Part shown: positions 9,750-21,100 of the stretch, piece after piece
Layout: each line of letters opens with the position of its first letter
How positions within the stretch are numbered: position 1 is the stretch's first letter
Assembly (NCBI GenBank): GCA_032358255.1
Contig: JAULBX010027019.1
Coordinates: forward strand, 1 to 41,140
Length of the DNA: 41,140 nucleotides
DNA from: Heterotrichella gracilis
Lineage: Eukaryota; Sar; Xanthophyceae; Tribonematales; Xanthonemataceae
Direction of reading: 5' to 3'
Position numbers and translations under genes: made by a program
The notes under the pieces: model-generated
The model's input: the letters and a program-made list of their open reading frames with translations, nothing else
What the model was told of the DNA's origin: nothing
Database searches by the model: none

Positions 9750-12700
9750 ATGGCGGGGCAACGGCGCTGGCTGCTGCCTTTAGCGGTGGTTTTGGTGGCA
9801 GCGTTGTGTAAAAGCGCACTCGCCCGCTTCGTGATCGAGACAGCTGGCCTCGAGGTGTTTCTCCCACCAGACGGGGGCAAATACGATATGGCCCTGGCCA
9901 ACTTTGGCTCTCCAAAATACGGAGCCACGCTGATGTGAGTGGCCCCAACCCTTTCTTTCCTGCCTGAAACAGTTGCATCAAGACAGGTTTTTCCTAACCT
10001 TGTCCCACTGCTTGCCAATCAGGGGGTCACTGTTCGTCCCACCAGATGCGTACTACTGCAAGGATGCAGATGGCCAGCAGGTTCTGTGCCACTTTGGGTG
10101 TGGTAGTTTTTTGAAGGCAGACCCACGGCCGGTGCCCCTGCCTACCCAAGGAAAGAACTTCATCACCATCATAGACCGGGGCCCAGCTGCAGCTGACAAG
10201 GGTCCCCAGCCCTGCCAGTTTGTGGAAAAGGTGTGGGTCATGTCTCAGTTTGTAAACTTGTTTTCTTTTTTGCAAGTGTGCTGCCCAAGCCCACCTCCAC
10301 TGCGGAGATGCTGCCACTGTGTTGCCTATATCATACACCACAGGAAGTAAGGAAACACCCACCAGGCGACTTTGCAGGTGGAACATAACTGGGTGTGTTG
10401 CACCTGTCTAGCAATGAAAAAGCATGGTTCACAGGGCCTAGCAGACACACTCGTCAAGCAGCCTCTGAAGTTTGTCACCAACCTAGGCAGCTGCCTAGCA
10501 CTGAAAGCATGGTTCACTTTACCTAGCAGAAACCCTTTGCTAGCAACCTCAGAAACCCTTTGCAAGCAGCCTCTGAATTATCTCGTCCTCAGGTGTGGTT
10601 TGCCCAAGAGGCTGGGTCAGCCGCGGTGATAGTTGCAAACTACGAAGGGGAGGAGTCCCTGACCACCATGATTGCACCCGACGAGGACGACGAGGCCAAG
10701 AAGTACCTGGCCAACATCACCATCCCAGCGGTGTTCATCAGCTACTCCTCGGGGGCAGCCCTTAAGAAGCTGGCAGGCAAGTCTCTGCACTGGGGAGTCG
10801 AGCCACTGGGAGTTGTAAACTTGGGTGCATGGGGTTTCTCCCCTACAATTTGTTGTGGTTGCGCTTTCTTTTCCGGGGTTGTGCTCCATGAGCAGTTGAG
10901 CTTCTTTTCTTTGCACACGGGCATGCTTGCTCTGCACACCTCCTGTGCAGGGATGGGCCCTGGGGTTCATGAAGAGCCACGGTAGGCGCTCAGTATATTT
11001 CATAAATCTGTATTGTATCTAAACTACATATTTTGCAGCCAAGTACAACGACGTGGTGCTGATCATGAACTGGACTGACGCGCTGCCCCGCACCCAGAAG
11101 GTGGCCTGGGAGTTTTGGACCAACAGCAACGACATGTGTGGGCCCAGCTGCGACATCCAAAAGTCGTTCATCAAGGTAAGGGACTTTGCACACTGGGGGC
11201 GGGCATGCATACCATCAAGGAAAGGGACTGGAAGTGGGTACCCATGCGTACTGGGGGACCCATGAGTACCATGTTACCCGTTGCAGGCTCAGCACCCACT
11301 GGCATATGAATGTATGCATCAGTTGTGGCAGCGCGCTGCAGTGGGCAAGCGCACCAATTCCCTTCATCCCAAGGCCTCGTAGTCTTAGTCAGCGCTGGAC
11401 ACTAGCTGCGCACTAGGTGTGTTTCACCGTTGGCAACAAACCTAGGGCCGCTGGTTGTGCTGCGCTGCACAGGGGGTACTCCCACCCAGTTGGGTATGTA
11501 CTGCACAGCACCCACTGTCAGGCGTGAGGCAGTGGGCGAGGGCGCAAACTCCCTCAACCCGAAACATGATTTGTTGTAGTGAACTATGTGCAGCAGCAAG
11601 GCCCAAACTGCGACAGTCACGCTGCATTTCTGATACGGCTGCTAGTCACCGGTTAAGTAAATCCAAACACTGCAGCGCATGTGGCCCACCCACCACCCAC
11701 CCACTGCCACCAGTCCACCCGCACGCCAACCTCCTCAAAACCCACCTGCCCACATCCCCTTGCACACACTCCCCTTTCCACACACTCCCAACCGGGCCAA
11801 CCCGCCCTCCCTCCTCCCCCGCCCCCCCACTCCACCCACCACCCTCAACCCTCTGCATATGCCACCACCCTCCCCACTGGGCCCCCCACCACTCCTCGCA
11901 TCCCTCCTCCACCACCCCCCACTCCCACCCGCAGGAGTTCATCCCCATCGCCAAGCAGCTTGACCAGAACAAGTGGGCTGACTTCACGCCACACTACGTC
12001 ACGTGGCCCTGCCCCGATGAGTGGAAGGACAAGCCCCTGTGCGAGAACCTGTGCATACACCATGGGCGATACTGCGCGCCGGACCCCGACGAGGACCTTG
12101 AGAAGGGGTACACTGGCAAGGTACTTGAATCTCTAAAACCCTAGACGGACATCGTACCCTAAATACTGCATACCTAAAACCCTAGCAAAGGAAGGACCAG
12201 CCCCTGTGCGAGAACCTGTGCATACACCACGGGAGGTACTGCGCGCCAGAACACACGGGAGGTACCCCGACGAGGATCTCGAGAAGGGATACACTGGATT
12301 GGTACCTTGAGATCCTGTGTGCATTGGGGGCGCTGCTGTGCGCCAGAACCTAAAACCTACCTTCAGGCGGTTGCGATCAAGAAGTTGCACCAGCGGCGTG
12401 TGTACCAGGTTGCGAACAAAAACCCTGCATCCATTGAGCATACCCTGATTTAGAGTCGTCTCCCTCCTCCAGGCTGTTGTGTTTGAGAATGTGCGCCAGC
12501 TGTGGGTGTACCAGCTGGCCAACCAATCCTGCATCCATTGCCCGGACCCCGACCTAGGGTTTTCCATACTTGCGGTTGTTATTGAGAACCTGACCAGCTG
12601 TGCGTGTACCAGCTGGCCAACAAATTCCTATACTCTGCTTTCATCTACCAGGACCTAACCTAGGGTTTATTATACAGGCGGTTGTGATTGAGAACCTGCG

Positions 12701-15266
12701 CCAGCTGTGCGTGTACCAGCTGGCCAACCAGACCGGCAACGGCTACGCCTGGTGGGAGTACGTGACCCAGATGGGCGAGACATGCTCCATGAAGACCAAC
12801 CTGTACTCGGAGGACTGCGCGGAGAAGGTGTTTGCGCAGGTGGGGCTTGTTAAGGTTTTGAGTGTTTAGGGTTTAGGGTTTTGAGTGTTTGGGGTTGGGG
12901 GTACCTGCTCCATGAAGACCAACCTGTACTCGGAGGACTGCACGGAGAAGGTGTTTGCGCAGGTGGGGCTTGTTAGGGTTTTAGGGTTCGCATTGGGGTT
13001 TTTAGTGTTTAGTGTTTATGGTTCGGGGTGCCTGTACTCAGAGGACTGCACGGAGAAGGTGTTTGCACAGGTGGGTCTTGTTAAGGTTTTAGGGTAGTTG
13101 CATGCATTCCAGAAATACAGCCAGCCTCGCAGGGCCAATGCACTCCCCTCCTGGCACCGTGTATACTACACCAGCGATGCACGTCCATGTATTGGCGCAG
13201 ATGGGGGCAACGAGCCTTGCATACTCTGTGGGTAATGAATGGTATGAAGGTCTTCCTCCGGCATGCCGCCATGCACTTGCAGTAAAAACAAAAGTGTGGG
13301 GAAATTGGGGGGGGGGAACTGGGGTAAGAGCTGGAGGGGGTGTACCTCATCTTCAACTCACTAACTCGCATTGGTGCAGGTTGGGGGCACCAAGTGGAGC
13401 TCAGTAGCCGCGCTGCGCGCCTGCATCAGGGACTTGGATCAGGACCTAAATTTGTTGATTCCCCCACCCCCGTTCCCCTCAATTCCCACTCATTCCTATG
13501 TGATGGCAGAAGCCAGTTTTGCCTTACGCCATGCCAGCACCTGGATCGATGGACCACATGCCCTCCTGCAGGTTGGGGGCACCAAGTGGAGCTCGGTGGC
13601 CGCGCTGCGCGCCTGCATCGGGGACGTGGACCAGGACCGCGCAGACCCCCTGCTCGACACAGAAATCACGCAAGGCAAGGGCACAGAGAGCATCGGGGAG
13701 GTGTCCAGCCTGCTGCCCACCATCCGCATCAACGGGGCGCAGTACCGGGGCAAGCTGAGCACCGGCAACCTGGTGCAGGCGCTGTGCGCAGGGTTTGTGG
13801 CGGGCACCGAGCCGCCGCTGTGCACCTCCATCACCGACAACCCCTGCAAGCTGGGCAGCATCGGGTGCGTGCTGTGTGGGGTTTGTGTATGGTTAGGGAT
13901 TGTGGGCAGGGTTCTGGTGCACTAGGGATTGGATGGGGAGTGGGTTGGATGGTATATGGTGTCTAGGGTTTGTGGCGGGCACTGAGCCGCCGCTGTGCAC
14001 CTCCATCACCGACGACCGCTGCAAGCTGGGCAGCATCTGGTGTGTCATTTATGTTGTTTGGCTACTATTGATTATGATCTTGGGTGTAGGTGTAGGGTGA
14101 GGGGTTGTTGTGGCATTGGGTGTGGATCAGGAGTGGATTGCTTGTGTGTGGATGGGATTAAGGTTTGGGTTTGGACTGTCCACCGTAACCCTTTTCAAGC
14201 TGGCCAGCATTGGGTGCGTGACGGGTGGATGGTGTAGGGATTACTTGTTGATTTAATGGGAGTGGATTGGAGAACATCTGGTTGGGTTTGAGGCAGGGTT
14301 TGCTGCTATGTACATCCATCAGCCAAAATCCTGACACCAAAACCCTACAACCTAGAATCCAACTCTTAACACCCCTCACCCGCACAGGAGCAAGGAGTGC
14401 GCGGCGCGCCTGGACGGCAAGACGGTCTGCCAGCAGTCCACCACCGGCTTTGACTGCATCTGCGGATCAGGCTTCATCTCCCACACCGACCCTGATGGCG
14501 GCGAGACCTGCCTGGACATCAATGAGTGCATGTCCACCGACATCTCGCTTCTCAACCCCAACTGCACCTGCGAGCGCTGCGCCTGCAAGAACGTGTATGG
14601 CGGCTACGAGTGCACGCAGGTAGGGATTTACAATACGTCGCATTTTAGACCCTTTTTGGAATATTGTAAATCTTGTATGCATTATACGTACATAGATATT
14701 AATATCAAGTTCAACTGAAAAATATACTGAAACAGTATCGCGTATTACGTATATGTATCGTGAATCCCTACACACAGGGGATCCCCGACGAGTGCGCGGC
14801 GGGCGGGCCGGGCGCCGCCGCCTGCTGGCAGGGCGAGGTGGTGGTCAAGGGGGGGAAGAAGAGTTTCAGCGCATGCCAGGACAACCTGGACACCTACAAG
14901 GGCGCGCTGGCGCTGGGGAGGACCCCCCTCCCCCCGCTCCACGTCTGCAAGTGCCCCCCTTGTTTCGAGGAGTACCAGGAGGGGGGCAAGAGCGTGTGCA
15001 AGCTGGCCTGCAAGGCCGAGGCGTGCAATTTCACCACCGGGGTGTGCTCCTCGGGCGGCGGCGACGGCATGACCGGGTGGGGCGTTTTCCTGACCATCGT
15101 GGCTTCCCTGGTGGGGATCAGCGCGGTAGGGTATGTGCTGTACTGGTACCGCATCAAGAGCGCCATGCACCAGGAGATCAAGGCCATCATGGCGCAGTAC
15201 ATGCCGCTGGAGGACCCAAGCGGGGGGTCGGGGCAGCAGATGCCGCTGCGGGGGGATGTATTGTGA
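9750..15266 (+). CDS. VSR: Vacuolar sorting receptor (BP-80/VSR family), 691 residues, nine exons
   Basis: Exons: 9750-9934, 10023-10230, 10593-10776, 11039-11175, 11935-12120, 12678-12839, 13572-13864, 14388-14619 and 14778-15266; all phases agree. Residues 1-25 form a signal peptide (LLPLAVVLVAALCKSALA) followed by RFVIE. A PA domain follows (ANFGSPKYGA, VWFAQEAGSAAVIVANYEGE, NITIPAVFIS). Next comes the VSR-specific region (WEFWTNSNDMCGPSCD, HYVTWPCPDEW, CIHHGRYCAPDPDED, ENLRQLCVYQLANQTG, PTIRINGAQYRGKL). Cys-rich EGF-like repeats include a calcium-type DINEC motif. A transmembrane helix spans about residues 630-652. The tail IKAIMAQYMPLED keeps the YMPL sorting signal (670-673). Family role: type I receptor binding NPIR-like signals of soluble vacuolar proteins in the Golgi/TGN and recycling by clathrin adaptors. 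It is slightly longer than plant VSRs (about 620-630). The third intron is GC-AG. The start is the first ATG before the signal peptide. Confidence 0.96.
11680..11934 (+). other. Long C-rich, G-poor acceptor tract of VSR intron 4
   Basis: About 250 bases of nearly pure C/A/T with runs such as cccacccaccc lead directly into the gcag acceptor at 11931-11934. Similar shorter tracts precede acceptors at 28, 26345, 31522 and the decayed copy near 34569. On the other strand these are G-runs. Confidence 0.75.
12188..12350 (+). repeat. Copies of the 3' end of VSR exon 5
   Basis: 12188-12306 repeats the segment encoding KPLCENLCIHHGRYCAPDPDEDLEKGYTG with an internal duplication of the acacgggaggtac stretch and a gtacctt donor remnant. 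12318-12350 repeats only the gctgtgcgcca part. Frames are broken relative to the real exon. Confidence 0.8.
12363..12632 (+). repeat. Three decayed copies of the 5' end of VSR exon 6
   Basis: Copies at about 12363-12412, 12473-12540 and 12565-12632 repeat the block encoding AVVIENLRQLCVYQLANQ. They lie upstream of the true exon start at 12678. The first two begin after an acceptor-like cag. The real exon follows an intact tatacag. Confidence 0.85.
12903..13076 (+). repeat. Two copies of the 3' end of VSR exon 6
   Basis: 12903-12967 repeats TCSMKTNLYSEDC.EKVFAQ plus the gtggggcttgtta donor region. 13030-13076 repeats LYSEDCTEKVFAQ plus the donor. Each is followed by tagggtttt words. Confidence 0.85.
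13380..13448 (+). repeat. In-frame copy of the 5' end of VSR exon 7
   Basis: After a gtgcag acceptor the sequence encodes VGGTKWSSVAALRACIRDLDQD, nearly identical to the real exon start at 13572. The 192 bases between the two acceptors are a multiple of three and contain no stop, so the frame stays open into the real exon. Confidence 0.88.
13963..14220 (+). repeat. Two copies of the 3' end of VSR exon 7
   Basis: 13963-14040 repeats GFVAGTEPPLCTSITD(D)RCKLGSI with the donor region. 14173-14220 is a more decayed copy ending in the same ctggccagcattgggtgcgtg word. Confidence 0.8.
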
Positions 15267-15334
15267 GGGGGTTTCGCCATATTGGGGACAGGGTCGTAGA
15301 TTTTTACGGAAATCAGTGCGTTGGGGTATTTTCT

Positions 15335-15560
15335 GCATCACAAGCACCATGCACCAAGGGTTTGAGGCCATTAAGGCGCAATACATGCCAGTGGTGGACG
15401 CAAAAGGGGTATGTTGCCGCTGACGAGGGTAGGGGATGTGCTGTGAGGGTTGGTTAGGGTTTTTCGTCATCATGGCGTCGCTGTGAGGGGTCCCGTGTGG
15501 TGGGGGGGGGTGTCTTGTGAGCGCAGGGTGTAGGGTTAGGGTTTCTCGCCATCGGTGGCG
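15335..15560 (+). repeat. Copies of the VSR terminal coding and 3' flanking sequence
   Basis: 15335-15445 repeats the stretch encoding SAMHQEIKAIMAQYMP and the following gggatgt.ttgtgagggg region. Here QEIKAIMAQYMPLED has become QGFEAIKAQYMPVVD and the copy lies after the real stop. A second fragment of the stop-proximal sequence occurs at about 15484-15560 with tagggttagggttt. Confidence 0.8.
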
Positions 15561-16381
15561 CCAGTGATGGGCATCAATGGTGAAGTGGTGGTGCGGCTGT
15601 GGGGGGTTGCCTAGGCGGGGTTTCACATGGAGTGGGGATGGGGGCCTTGGGTGTGTGGTAGGTGGAGACCCTGGCTATAGGGTTTGTGGCGAGGGGTGTG
15701 ACGTGGGCGTTTTGAGTACCTTGTCTACCTGCCACAGCTGCATCGGTGACACACCTTGTTTGGGTTGAACCATGACATGGGTTGAACCTTTTTATTTCCC
15801 CGCGAATGGCGTGGGCTTGGGCGATGCTTCATAGTATGGTTTATAAGATCCATATGTTTACAGTGTTACATGCATAGAATAACCTCCTACAGGTAGCGTG
15901 CACCAACGTTGCTCAGCAGTGCAGTGGTTTTAGGTTCTGGGCTTTCTAGCGGTGGTTGAACTTGAAACTGAGTGACTCTGCACGCATCGTGACCCTGCTC
16001 TCCTCGCCCCCACTGCCGCAGCTCGATGCCTTTTGTACAATATTTGTAACTCCACGCTTTGAGGTGTTTTAATCATGCTTGGCATTGGCGAAGGCCTGTG
16101 CCGCACACAGTGTGCGTGACCAGCCATTCTGGCTTGTTGTGGTGCCCTGGTGCGAACCAGTGGTCCTTATCTACGCCTTTGTGCGTCCCCTTCCTTTCCT
16201 TCTTCTTCCTTCTGTCAGTAGTGTCAACCTGGGCCAGGGCTGTGGCACTGAACCACCCAGGTGGGCATTCGCCTTTGACGGAACATATGCATGCATGCAA
16301 CTTGTTCGCTGAGAATCCACGAGAACTCCTACGCTATGAGTTAGCGGAGGGTTTGCCGTCGAGAACCCTTTGTACTTCAAT

Positions 16382-16407
16382 CTAAAAAGCTCCTTTTAGC
16401 TTTTTAG
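16382..16407. repeat. 10-bp perfect inverted repeat (hairpin)
   Basis: The arms ctaaaaagct (16382-16391) and agctttttag (16398-16407) flank a 6-base loop. It is intergenic and its function is unknown. Confidence 0.7.
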
Positions 16408-16751
16408 CTCTGGTTTAGGTGGTGGGTTTAATAGACGCCTTTGCCAAGTGTGCAACCTTTGTGGAAAACCATGCATGCATGCATGTTTGTGTTTTCTAGT
16501 CCTGAGTAGTTCCCTTGCTTTGGATCCTATATTTCTTTTCGTATTAACGTTGAAGACTCAATCCTGTGTCTTTCTTCCCAGGTTAGAATATATTCTGCCA
16601 CTGTCGTGCATACTCACTGTACCCAGTTCTGCTTTGCACCCAGTTCTGCTTTGCACCCATTTCTGAAGTGAGGCAAAGTATGCTACCTATAAATGCAAGA
16701 TGTGAACCAGTCTGCCTGAGTTCAGCTCCTGATCCTGTAAGTGTTAGTAAC

Positions 16752-17567
16752 ATGCGTACGCCAGCCAAAAGCGCCATGGCCAGTAACAGCACCAGCAGCA
16801 GCCCAGCAGTGCCAAGCCTGGGGCAGCAGGACGAGAGGTGCTACATCCACTCGCTCCCAGACCACCTGCTGCAGTGCATCGTTGACAAACTGCCCACCTT
16901 CTGGGGAATAGACAGCCTCGAGGCGCAACCTGCTTCACAGGAGGAAGGAGAGTGGTATCTAGCTTGCAACAAAGCGCAGCTTGCAGCTTGTGTGCAAGCG
17001 CTGGCGCCAGGCCCTCCTGGCGGTAACTTGGGTACGGTTGAACTTGCCCCTGCTTAAGTTGCAGTGTTGCGTGGCATAAGCATTGGGTAGCAACGTGTAC
17101 AAGCCGGCTCAAGGCTCCAAGCACCCTCAATGCCACACCCTTCATCACAATCATAGTTGTATGTCCAATCTTATCGCTTTAGAGAGCCAATTACAACAAT
17201 ACCGAGTCTCGCTGATGCTGGAATGGATTGGATCACAAGTACCACGTCGATGTTGCAATTTCAACCAGTACATCCAGTACAATGTTGCAATTTCAGTTCC
17301 ACTTGTCACATGCACACCTCGGTGCAGGTGGGGCATCGCAAGGTGTTCATGTTGCGTGGCGCTCCACGCCCTTATTTTGCTCTGGCACGTGACGACCAGG
17401 CACTGCTGGCCTTCCACCCATCGGTGCGAAGAATAGTGAAAGCTAAAGAGAGCGCGGTGCCCTTCAACTACATATGGGAGTATACGAAGCTTCTGCAAGC
17501 AGGCAGTCCACCCCCTGCCAGGGCTGAGCCTCAGCCTCAGGCTGCGGCTTCACACGCACGGCTTTGA
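16752..17567 (+). CDS. Small F-box-like protein, about 161 residues, three exons
   Basis: Exon 1 (16752-16954) encodes a Ser-rich start and the F-box-like helix IHSLPDHLLQCIVDKL. Exon 2 (16980-17022) supplies CLQLVCKRWRQALLA, the hallmark second half of an F-box (VCKRW). Exon 3 (17328-17567) encodes VGHRKVFMLRGAPRPYFAL...SVRRIVKAKESAVPFNYIWEYTKLL and a Pro/Ala/Gln tail ending in TGA. F-box proteins dock substrates onto SCF ubiquitin ligases through Skp1. No substrate-recognition repeats (LRR, Kelch, WD) are present. The first intron would be only 25 bases (16955-16979, gtatct...gcag), so an alternative is a frameshifted or misannotated first exon. The start could also be ATG 16680 or 16776. 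The spacing between the F-box halves is longer than usual. Confidence 0.6.
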
Positions 17568-18177
17568 AAGCTCGTCCAGCGAGTCGGCAAGCTCGTGAGC
17601 AATCTGCATAGTGACTGGTCCAAGCTAGCGCTGCTTTTGAGCGCTGCTTTTGAGCCTGGTGCCCTTAGGGAGGGTGGAGGTAAAAACCCTTGTTGATCGA
17701 CACGTGAACTGGGCAGTGCCAGGACAGGGCTGGTTGGCGTAACTAACCCCAAGGCAGTTAGGACTGACTGCCAATCTGGCTGAGCTGCTGAAATACTTGC
17801 ATTTAAGGTATATCTATAGGTATATCAAACTTTGCCAGCTCAGTGGGAAGCATTTTGGCGTAGCTTAATACCAACAGTGTTAGAGGGTGGAATGCTGCAA
17901 AATGGATTTCCAGCAACTTGCGCGGTCATGAACCACAGCTAATAGCTCCCACACTGTACATGCTGTACAATGTACGGTACTCTTGGCGCCCTCTGTAACA
18001 ATGTCGTATCCTCAATGAAAGTAGCGCACGCCGGTGTCCAGCTCAAAAGCCTTGAAACAGTTTCTTGTCCCGGGAAAAATCCAAAATTGGTAAAATTCCA
18101 TGCAACTGCAGACACCCTGGCCTGCACCCCTCCCCTCACCACATCAACACCTCCCCCACCCACGCACATCACCACCC
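17568..18177. other. Convergent 3' flanks of the F-box-like gene and HAT1
   Basis: No gene is supported. A short direct repeat (gcgctgcttttgag, about 17630-17654) and aggtatatctataggtatatc (17807-17827) are visible. Confidence 0.5.
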
Positions 18178-21100
18178 CTACATGACCCCTATGCTCTCCA
18201 ACATGCCCTCTAGCTCCCGCAGCCTGGCCCCAGTCAGCTCCACTAGCTGCGCCTCCCTTTCCTCTGGGGAGGGGTCCTCGCCCCCCTCGGTCACCACACC
18301 GCTGCCCAGGGAGGCGCCGCGGCCTGCGGGAGCGTGAAATGGGGGGTTACACGTGTGCCAAAAGTGACAGCATTGTTTAAATGGCATGTTGTGCTTGAAT
18401 GTGATGACAATGTTATAAGCACTCCCTTACACAAACCAACTCCGCTTACACAAACGCCACCTGTTACCCTCACACCAATGCACACCCGATTAACCCCAGC
18501 ACCCACGCACCAAACTTCATCATCACAAAACCCTTCTCCTTGCCCTCCTCCCTGACTTCGACGATGCGTTTGCACTCCGCTGCCTGCCGAGTACCAGCAA
18601 CCCCCCCCTCCACCCGCTCCCGCACACACCCCGCAAGCATCTGCACCCCTTGAGGGGTCTGCAGGGGGGGCTGGGCAAGCAGCACCGCTTCCCACACGCG
18701 CCTCGCCTGAAACAGGGTTATGGTAGGGTCATGGTAGGGTTATGGAAGGGTTATGATAGGGTTATGGTGGGGACCCCAAGGGTCTGCGGGAGGGGCTGGG
18801 CGAGCAGCACCGCTTTCCCACACGCACCGCGCCTGAAACGTGGTTTGTGATAGGGTGATGATAGGGTTTTAATAGGGTTATTGCCAGGGCTGGGCAAGCA
18901 GCACCGCTTCCCACACTCGCCGCGCCTGGAACAAGGTTTCTAACATTGTTATGGTAGAGCTATGGTAGGGTTATTGTACCGTTTTGATAGGTACCCCAGG
19001 GTGCTAGCAGCGGTCTGAATGGGCCAGGAGCATGCCATGCAGACTAAAAAAGGCTAAATTCTAACCCAAGAGTGGTGCGGGAATAGAAGGCTTGGGGAAA
19101 GTACCGTCCTGGCAAGGTATACTATCCCACGCCAGGGTTTCTGCCAGGGTGAAGGGTTTCTTCTAGGGTTTAGGTAGGGTGCTCCACACGACTGGCCCCG
19201 GGGGATGTGCAGCTCGGATGCCAGTCGCTAAGGTCGCATGGAGGGTTTAGGGTTTCATGCTAGGGTTTTCAGCTAGGGTCATGAAGGGTTTGTCACGCGC
19301 CTGGACCCGGGTGATGTGTAGCTCAGATGCCCTTCGCTGCAGGTCCCATGGAGGGTTTAGGGTTTCATGCTAGGGTTTTAGCTAGGGTTAATGTAGGGTT
19401 ATCACGCGCCTGGCCACGTGTGATGTGCAGCTCGGATGCCATTCACTACGGTCCCATGGAGGATTTAGGGTTTCATGCTAGGATTTTAGCTAGGGTTAGG
19501 TAGGGTTTGTCACGCGCCTGCCCCCGGGTGATGTGCAGCTCAGATGCCATTCGCTGCAGGTCGTCGGGGGGTAGGTGGAGGGGGCTGAAGGGAATGGAGT
19601 TGGGGCCAGTCCCAGTGGCGGTGGCGGCTTGCTTGCCCTTGGATTTGCCCTTGGAGGCGGAGAGGGCGGCGGCAGCGATCTGGGGATGGGAAAGGCATGT
19701 TGGGGATTGGTGGGGGAATGTGGCGGATGGGTGCCCTGCAGCGCGCTTTGCAGGCGATGTCAAAACCATGACATCTGACATGAGTATGAACCCCACGCAT
19801 CTTGTTCCATGTCCCACACCATCTATCCCCCCACACCACACCCCATTAGCCAGCCCAGCTGCGATACACCAACACATCCGCCACCGCTGTGCCCCGCATC
19901 TGCCACCCACCTCCTTTGCCCTGTCCCCAGGCCAGCCCAGCTTCAGTGCTGCCCGCAGGTCCACCTTCTCCCTCAGCCGCTGCACATCCTCGGTGGGGTC
20001 CTCAAACTGTGCGCAGGGGTGGGGGGTATGTTGAGTTACCACATAATTGTCATCACCAAAGAGTGACCTGTCTTAATTGCCAGTTTTTAACACTACATTC
20101 CGTTGCCATTGATTTAATTTATTTTTTGTGTAAGACTCTGTTTAATTTCTATTCAGTATTAGTTTTCATCATCTCTTCCACCCCACACTGATCCCTCAAC
20201 CCCCTCCACCACCCACCCTACCACCCACCCCCCACCGTGATGTCCACCGCTCCCGCCACCTCCGCTACCACCGCGCCCTTGCCCATCCCCATTTAACAGC
20301 ATGGAGCCCTTGCCCTTGCCCTAGCCGAGGTTGTACCACCTTTTCCTCCTGACAGTAATTTCCCACCCCTCCCACCCCCTCACCGTGATGTCCACCGCCC
20401 CCTGGGCCACCGCCCCCTTGACCACCGCCGCCAGCAGCAGCGACCCCATGCCCTTGCCCTGCCAAGGGGGCAGCACGAATATTTGTGACAGCCGGTGCCG
20501 CGAGCGGTCTGGGTAGGCAAAGAAGCGGTACACCGTGCACATGCCAGCCTGCATGTGAGCGGATTGGTTAGGGTTTTGAGAGGGTTTGGGTAGGGTTTGG
20601 GTAGGCGGTCTGGGTAGGCGAAGAAGCGGTACACCGTGCACGTGCTCGCCTGCGCGTGAGCGGATAGGTTAGGGTTTTGAGAGGGTTTTGGTAGGGTTTG
20701 GGTGGGCGGTCTGGGTGGGCGAAGAAGCGGTACACCGTGCACATGCCCGCCTGTGCGTGAGCGAATTGGTTAGGGTTTTGGTAGGGTACAGGTAGGGTTT
20801 GGGGTGAGCAGTCCGGGTAGGCGAAGAAGCGGTACACCGTGCACATGCCAGCCTGCGCGTGAGTGGATTTGGCGGGATTTGGTGGGGAGTTATGAGGACT
20901 GGCAGGAGATTGTTTTGGCTCTGGTAGAGTTTTGGAGGGTATTTGGAGTACACCGTGCACATGCCCGCCTGCGCGTGAGTGGATAAGTTAGGGTTTAGGT
21001 AGGGTTTTGGTAGGACTTAGGAAGCCGGTGTAGATGCGGTCTGGGTAGGCGAAGAAGCGGTACACCGTGCACATGCCAGCCTGCATGTGAGCGGATGTGT

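Larger units (their letters stand above)
15267..16751. other. 3' flank of VSR and upstream region of the F-box-like gene
   Basis: The first 300 bases are decayed VSR tail copies. The remainder has no supported gene. A direct repeat of a 16-base cagttctgctttgcac unit lies at about 16624-16655, just upstream of the F-box-like gene, and a 10-bp hairpin lies at 16382-16407. Confidence 0.5.
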
